Source: an uncultured Pseudomonas sp. (GTDB taxonomy: Bacteria > Pseudomonadota > Gammaproteobacteria > Pseudomonadales > Pseudomonadaceae). Taken from it: a stretch of DNA of 9,868 nucleotides. Made by a program: the position numbers and the translations under genes. The stretch lies in contig CAMPJN010000122.1 of the NCBI GenBank assembly GCA_946886875.1, forward strand, positions 1-9,868, given 5' to 3'. This document shows, in pieces, positions 6,975 through 9,868 of the stretch. The notes below the pieces were generated by a model that did not search any database, was not told where the DNA came from, and saw only the letters and a list, made by a program, of their open reading frames with translations. How positions within the stretch are numbered: the stretch's first letter is position 1; every line of letters starts with the position of its first letter.

Positions 6975-7005
6975 TCCCCTTAAACTAAATAAAAGTCCTT
7001 TAATT

Positions 7006-7017
7006 TCAAATATTTGA
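7006..7017. repeat. perfect 12-base palindrome TCAAATATTTGA
   Basis: A perfect AT-rich palindrome about 32-43 bases upstream of the -24 element, inside the AT-rich segment between the dyad and the promoter. It could be an operator, or part of the flexible or bent DNA that sigma-54 promoters need between enhancer and promoter. It does not match the IHF consensus exactly. Confidence 0.4.
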
Positions 7018-7080
7018 GATAGATTCCAAAAACTATAGAAGTGCCCAACGAATGCGGACATAAGCGGATTTTGGCCGACT

Positions 7081-7106
7081 CGAAAATCGTCAACGGCGGA
7101 TTTTCG
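7081..7106. promoter_or_regulatory. dyad CGAAAATC-N10-GATTTTCG, possible enhancer site
   Basis: Perfect eight-base arms at 7081-7088 and 7099-7106 with a ten-base spacer. A related nine-base motif GCGGATTTT occurs at 7096-7104 and again at 7064-7072. The dyad lies about 107-132 bases upstream of the -24 element, the usual range for a sigma-54 activator site. It also lies ~32 bases past the cyclase stop, but there is no GC stem with T-run, so a terminator role is less likely. Confidence 0.4.
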
Positions 7107-7137
7107 CCAATGGCGCCCGACCGACCTGACCGTTCGG

Positions 7138-8109
7138 TCAGCCGAGCACGATCTGATTCTTGCCCTGGCGCTTGGCCGTATACATGGCGACATCGGCGCG
7201 AGCGAACAGGTTGTCCAAGGTGAGATCGTCGCCACGCAAGCTGGCCAGCCCCTGACTGACGGTGATGCCGAAAGTCTTGCCTTCATGGGTGAAACTCAGG
7301 CGCTGCACCTCGCGCTGCAAGCGCTCTGCGATCACCGTGGCCAGTTCGGATTCGCAACTGGGGAAGAGCGCGGCGAATTCTTCGCCGCCCACCCGCCCGA
7401 ACAGATCATGACGGCGCAGCACCGCCGCCGCGCAATAGGCCAGACGCTGCAGCACCTGGTCGCCCATCTGGTGGCCATATTGGTCGTTGATCTGTTTGAA
7501 ATCGTCGACATCGAGGAGGAGGAAAGCCAGCGGACTGCCAAACTTGCGGGCATGCTCGAACTCGCGCTGGGCACACTCGAAAAAATACCGCCGGTTGCTG
7601 CTCTGGGTCAGTACGTCGACGGTCGCCAGGCGCTGCAACTCGCCCTCCAGCTGTTTCTTTTCGGTGATGTCTTCGGCGATCCCAACGACTATCTGCACTT
7701 CTTTGGCGGCGTTGCGCCGGCTGACGAAGCACTTGTCGCTCAGCCAACGCAGCTGTCCGTCGGCACGGATGATGCGGTACTCGCGCGCTTCCACGGCGCC
7801 GGTTTCCAAGACCTTGGCCAGGCTCTCGGCGGCGTACTCCATGTCATCCGGATAAATACTGTTGCGCCACTCGTCGTAACCGGCGAGCAACAGCGCCGCG
7901 GAATGGCCAAAGATATGTTCGTAGGCGGGGCTGACGTAAATAATCCGCTGCTCTTGCCAATCGAAGGCCCAAAGCACCGCATTGACGCTACCCAGCAAGC
8001 TGCTGAACAGCTGTTCGCGTTCGCGCAGGCGCGCGACTTCGGCGCGGCTATGCAGCAGCGCCAGGGTCAGTTCTTCCAACTCATGCGGTACTTCGCTGAG
8101 CTCATCCAT
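7138..8109 (-). CDS. PAS-GGDEF diguanylate cyclase
   Basis: A 323-residue protein that should make cyclic di-GMP from two GTP. Residues 10-33 form a short coiled-coil-like helix. A PAS domain with PAC tail spans about 34-150 (AVLWAFDWQEQRIIYVSPAY, YRIIRADGQLRWLSDK, VGIAEDITEKKQLE), then the GGDEF domain to the end. The active site is GGEEF (241-245), and RRHD (232-235) five residues before it is a correct RxxD inhibitory site. DVDDFKQINDQYGHQMGDQVL binds metal and nucleotide. The entry motif reads DVLTQSSNRRYF, with Ser where Leu is usual. No signal peptide or membrane segment, so cytoplasmic with a soluble sensor. I chose ATG 8109; the frame stays open upstream to a TTG at 8184, and a GTG at 8172 has AGAGGA ahead of it, so the start is uncertain. 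The ATG has only GGTGAT close by. Signal and ligand of the PAS are unknown. Confidence 0.93.
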   Translation of the reverse strand: MDELSEVPHELEELTLALLHSRAEVARLREREQLFSSLLGSVNAVLWAFDWQEQRIIYVSPAYEHIFGHSAALLLAGYDEWRNSIYPDDMEYAAESLAKVLETGAVEAREYRIIRADGQLRWLSDKCFVSRRNAAKEVQIVVGIAEDITEKKQLEGELQRLATVDVLTQSSNRRYFFECAQREFEHARKFGSPLAFLLLDVDDFKQINDQYGHQMGDQVLQRLAYCAAAVLRRHDLFGRVGGEEFAALFPSCESELATVIAERLQREVQRLSFTHEGKTFGITVSQGLASLRGDDLTLDNLFARADVAMYTAKRQGKNQIVLG

Positions 8110-8130
8110 AATCACCGCCAGGAGATGTAT

Positions 8131-8174
8131 GGGTGACAAGGGCAACTCGAGGTTGCCTGCACGAAATGTCACCC
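8131..8174 (-). promoter_or_regulatory. nested hairpin in the cyclase leader
   Basis: Outer perfect arms GGGTGACA (8131-8138) and TGTCACCC (8167-8174) enclose an inner perfect hairpin GGCAAC-TCGAG-GTTGCC (8141-8157). The structure ends 21 bases before the cyclase ATG, next to its weak ribosome binding site, and it covers the alternative GTG start. It could control translation of the cyclase, or be the binding site of a dimeric regulator on DNA. No T-run follows, so it is not a terminator. Confidence 0.45.
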
Positions 8175-8239
8175 GTCCTCTCAAGACCGCCCTATGGCGC
8201 GAAAGTTCGAGGGCGAATCCCGGCGAATGGTGCTTTTGC

Positions 8240-8611
8240 CTACTTGATCAAACGCCAGGCAAAGGGGTAGCGATAAGCCTGGCCTTCGTTGGCTTTGATC
8301 CCGGCGATAATCGTCAGCACCAGCGCCCCAACGCCGACCAATAGCAACAATGGAAAGCCGATCAGCACGACCATCAGCACGAAGCACAGGACCATTGCCA
8401 GCGCCACGCTGATCTGGAAATTCAGCGCTTCCTTGCCTTGCTCGTCGACAAAGGGATCGAAGTCCTTCTTGATCTGCCAGATGATCAACGGGCCGAGCAG
8501 ATTGCCGAAGGGGAACACCAGGCCGAAAAAGGCCGCGAAATGGCAGAGCATCGCCCACTGCCGGGCTTCCTGGCTGGGCATCGGCTGCGGGGTTTGCGGG
8601 TCATCAGTCAC
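8240..8611 (-). CDS. DUF4870 (Tic20-like) small membrane protein
   Basis: A 123-residue integral membrane protein matching the DUF4870 pattern: short polar N-terminus, then three predicted membrane segments (about 20-46, 65-85 and 86-107). Family hallmarks are HFAAFFGLVFPFGNLLGPLI followed by WQIKKD, the connecting motif DPFVDEQGKEALNFQIS, and a C-terminal YRYPFAWRLIK. The molecular role of the family is not established. The start is a GTG at 8611, chosen because AAGGAG lies seven bases upstream; the first internal ATG (residue 11) would lack a good site. It follows rph by ~95 bases, separated by a hairpin, and precedes the cyclase by 130 bases. I recall a gene of this type beside rph in Pseudomonas. 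Confidence 0.9.
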   Translation of the reverse strand: MTDDPQTPQPMPSQEARQWAMLCHFAAFFGLVFPFGNLLGPLIIWQIKKDFDPFVDEQGKEALNFQISVALAMVLCFVLMVVLIGFPLLLLVGVGALVLTIIAGIKANEGQAYRYPFAWRLIK

Positions 8612-8653
8612 GGCTTCTCTCCTTGGGTAACGGATTGTTTCTCAGGAACGGCA

Positions 8654-8677
8654 AACGACGCCTCTGGAGGCGTCGTT
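8654..8677 (-). terminator. hairpin downstream of rph, likely terminator
   Basis: Perfect 11-base arms AACGACGCCTC (8654-8664) and GAGGCGTCGTT (8667-8677) separated by two bases, about 30 bases past the rph stop. On the minus strand only a short T-run (GTTTGCC) follows, so termination may be partial. It is the obvious place to end the rph transcript before the DUF4870 gene. Confidence 0.6.
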
Positions 8678-8706
8678 GTGGCGCGTCATCGACGACCCGC
8701 AGGCGA

Positions 8707-9429
8707 TCAATCCGCCAACGCCGCCAACTGCAGCTCGAACAGCTCGGTCATGCCTTTTTGCGCCAATGCCAGCATGGCATTCAATTCCAGCGGCTGGAAA
8801 GGCGCACCTTCGGCAGTGCCCTGCACTTCGATAAAGCCACCGGCGCTGGTCATCACCACATTGAGATCGGTTTCCGCCGCCGAATCTTCCAGATAATCCA
8901 GGTCGAGTACCGGCTCACCTTGATACATGCCCACCGATACCGCGGCGATCATCTGCTTGAGCGGGTCGCCGCCTTTCAGGCCGCCGCGCTTCTTGATGAT
9001 TTTCAGCGCATCGATCAGCGCCACCATGGCGCCGGTGATGGAGGCGGTACGGGTACCACCGTCGGCCTGGATCACGTCGCAGTCGACATACAGGGTGTTT
9101 TCGCCGAGCTTGGACATATCCAGAGAGGCGCGCAACGAGCGACCGATCAACCGCTGGATCTCCAGGGTACGACCGCCTTGCTTGCCGCGACTGGCTTCGC
9201 GTTGATTACGATCGCCGGTGGCGCGCGGCAACATGCCGTACTCGGCGGTCAACCAACCCTGTCCCTGGCCCTTGAGAAAACGCGGCACGCCGGATTCGAC
9301 ACTGACCGTGCAAATCACTTTGGTGTCGCCGAACTCCACCAGTACCGAGCCCTCGGCATGCTTGGTGTAGTTGCGAGTAATGCGGATCGAACGCAACTGA
9401 TCGGCGGCGCGGCCACTGGGACGTTTCAT
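8707..9429 (-). CDS. rph: ribonuclease PH
   Basis: A 240-residue protein, full length for RNase PH, the phosphate-dependent 3'-to-5' exonuclease that trims tRNA 3' ends in a ring-shaped hexamer in the cytoplasm. It opens with [20 protein letters not shown] and carries [20 protein letters not shown]. The phosphate-binding Arg lies in [17 protein letters not shown] (about residue 87). Further hallmarks are [19 protein letters not shown] (Thr126, Arg127) and the catalytic aspartate block [19 protein letters not shown] (176-190). No residue of these motifs looks altered. The start at 9429 gives the family N-terminus; the frame continues upstream only as unrelated sequence across the promoter. An AGG core lies nine bases before the ATG. 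It is divergent from yicC, another RNA-processing gene. Confidence 0.98.
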   Translation of the reverse strand: MKRPSGRAADQLRSIRITRNYTKHAEGSVLVEFGDTKVICTVSVESGVPRFLKGQGQGWLTAEYGMLPRATGDRNQREASRGKQGGRTLEIQRLIGRSLRASLDMSKLGENTLYVDCDVIQADGGTRTASITGAMVALIDALKIIKKRGGLKGGDPLKQMIAAVSVGMYQGEPVLDLDYLEDSAAETDLNVVMTSAGGFIEVQGTAEGAPFQPLELNAMLALAQKGMTELFELQLAALAD

Positions 9430-9465
9430 CAAAAAATACCTGTTCAAGGAAAAAATCTGCCGCGC

Positions 9466-9474
9466 ATTATACCA
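9466..9474 (-). promoter_or_regulatory. extended -10 promoter of rph
   Basis: The minus strand reads TGGTATAAT: a perfect TATAAT (9466-9471) with the TGn extension. Transcription would begin near 9459, about 30 bases before the rph ATG. No good -35 sits 16-18 bases upstream, which the TG extension can compensate for. Confidence 0.7.
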
Positions 9475-9490
9475 GCCACGGCGCGACCAA

Positions 9491-9520
9491 TTGGGAGCGA
9501 CCGACACACTGCGCTACAAT
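9491..9520 (+). promoter_or_regulatory. sigma-70 promoter of yicC
   Basis: TTGGGA (9491-9496) and TACAAT (9515-9520) with an 18-base spacer match the consensus at 4 and 5 of 6 positions. The start would be near 9527, giving a GC-rich ~125-base leader before yicC. The -35 lies 20 bases from the rph -10, so the two divergent promoters are close enough to influence each other. Confidence 0.55.
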
Positions 9521-9651
9521 CCCGCGCCCTGACACCCCGTGCGCGATCAGCGCCAGCCGCGAAAAACGCCCGGCGCCGAGCTCCCGCAGCCAGCCGTGCA
9601 GCCGGCGACAAGGATCGCGCGCGGCCCCGCCGACTTCCGAGAGGTTTACCC

Positions 9652-9868
9652 ATGATCCACAGCATGACGGCCTTCGCCCGCGTCGAGCAGGCCGGCGCCA
9701 ATGGCACCCTGAGCTGGGAGCTGCGCTCGGTCAACCACCGTTACCTGGAACCGCACCTGCGCCTGCCGGAAGCGTTTCGCGATCTCGAAGGCCCGGTACG
9801 CGAAGCACTGCGTAACGGTTTGTCGCGCGGCAAAGTCGAATGCACCCTGCGCTTCGCCGACGACAGCG
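9652..9868 (+). CDS. yicC: YicC/YloC-family endoribonuclease, N-terminal part
   Basis: The first 72 codons of a gene cut by the window edge. The N-terminus MIHSMTAFARVE is the hallmark of the YicC/YloC family, followed by the conserved LSWELRSVNHRYLEPHLRLP and FRDLEGPVREALRNGLSRGK. Full-length members have about 290 residues and include a C-terminal DUF1732 region not seen here. Members have been reported as RNA endonucleases acting on RNA and small RNA turnover. The ATG has GAGG (9641-9644) seven bases upstream. It is divergent from rph; in Pseudomonas a guanylate kinase gene (gmk) normally follows, which lies beyond the window. Confidence 0.96.
   Translation, partial: MIHSMTAFARVEQAGANGTLSWELRSVNHRYLEPHLRLPEAFRDLEGPVREALRNGLSRGKVECTLRFADDS

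Larger units (their letters stand above)
6661..6994. repeat. pair of ~25-base imperfect inverted repeats bracketing ~334 bases
   Basis: Read inward, the left arm (6661-6685, plus strand) and right arm (6994-6968, minus strand) share TTTT, then 11 identical bases AGTTTAAGGGG, then TGGCAC. They differ at three outer positions and by a two-base insertion (AT) in the right arm. The left arm overlaps the porin Shine-Dalgarno sequence; the right arm overlaps the -24 element of the sigma-54-type promoter. No target-site duplication is visible outside the arms and no transposase lies between them. It could be a decayed miniature transposable element, a product of local inversion, or paired binding sites. 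Confidence 0.55.
6656..7137. other. long regulatory intergenic region upstream of the porin
   Basis: These 482 bases lie between the porin start and the cyclase stop. No credible gene of normal size is present. From the cyclase side they contain a dyad at 7081-7106, an AT-rich segment (about 6980-7035, strikingly AT-rich against GC-rich surroundings), a sigma-54-type promoter (6957-6974), an A-rich leader motif (6906-6921), a possible 24-codon leader frame (6822-6896), and a GC-rich stretch with a small hairpin GCCTCC-AA-GGAGGC (6700-6713) ahead of the porin. A distant inverted repeat pair brackets much of it. Confidence 0.7.

Noticed and set aside
7127..7140. Hairpin TGACCG-TT-CGGTCA at the cyclase stop codon as a terminator
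   Set aside because: The six-base stem overlaps the stop codon and no T-run follows on the minus strand; too weak for an intrinsic terminator.
1..9868. CRISPR array, tRNA, insertion sequence or prophage
   Set aside because: No regularly spaced repeats, cloverleaf sequences, transposase or phage-type proteins were found on either strand.

Overview
The window looks like a chromosomal segment of a GC-rich pseudomonad. The supporting signs are an OprD-family porin, a divergent rph / yicC pair next to a DUF4870 gene (an arrangement I recall from Pseudomonas chromosomes), and an ECF sigma / anti-sigma pair of the kind common in that genus. Eight of the nine genes lie on the minus strand, so transcription runs from right to left; only yicC, at the right edge, is on the plus strand. 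No tRNA, rRNA, CRISPR array, transposase or phage gene is visible.

Right part (8240-9868), conserved core: a DUF4870 membrane protein and RNase PH (rph) on the minus strand, then the divergent start of yicC. The two RNA-processing genes have back-to-back promoters between 9466 and 9520. A strong hairpin at 8654-8677 lies downstream of rph.

Middle part (5315-8184): a PAS-GGDEF diguanylate cyclase with an intact GGEEF active site and an RxxD inhibitory site, preceded by a structured leader. Next comes a 480-base non-coding region and then an OprD-family porin with a clear intrinsic terminator. The non-coding region is the richest regulatory stretch. It holds a good sigma-54 -24/-12 match, a 26-base dyad at enhancer distance upstream, an AT-rich spacer with a perfect 12-base palindrome, an A-rich Hfq/Crc-like leader motif, and an unexpected pair of imperfect inverted repeats of about 25 bases that bracket about 334 bases.

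Left part (1-5314): a five-gene minus-strand cluster. It encodes a 713-residue predicted outer-membrane beta-barrel with an extra N-terminal domain, a 398-residue exported beta-rich protein, an ECF sigma factor, a one-pass anti-sigma factor lacking the usual zinc ligands, and the N-terminus of a further exported, Pro/Ala/Thr-rich protein that runs off the window and overlaps the anti-sigma gene by 4 bases. I recognise the sigma / anti-sigma pair but not the envelope proteins. Together they suggest an envelope system controlled by its own ECF sigma factor, and this is the most likely undescribed system here.

All functional calls are from reading motifs in the translations; no database search was possible.
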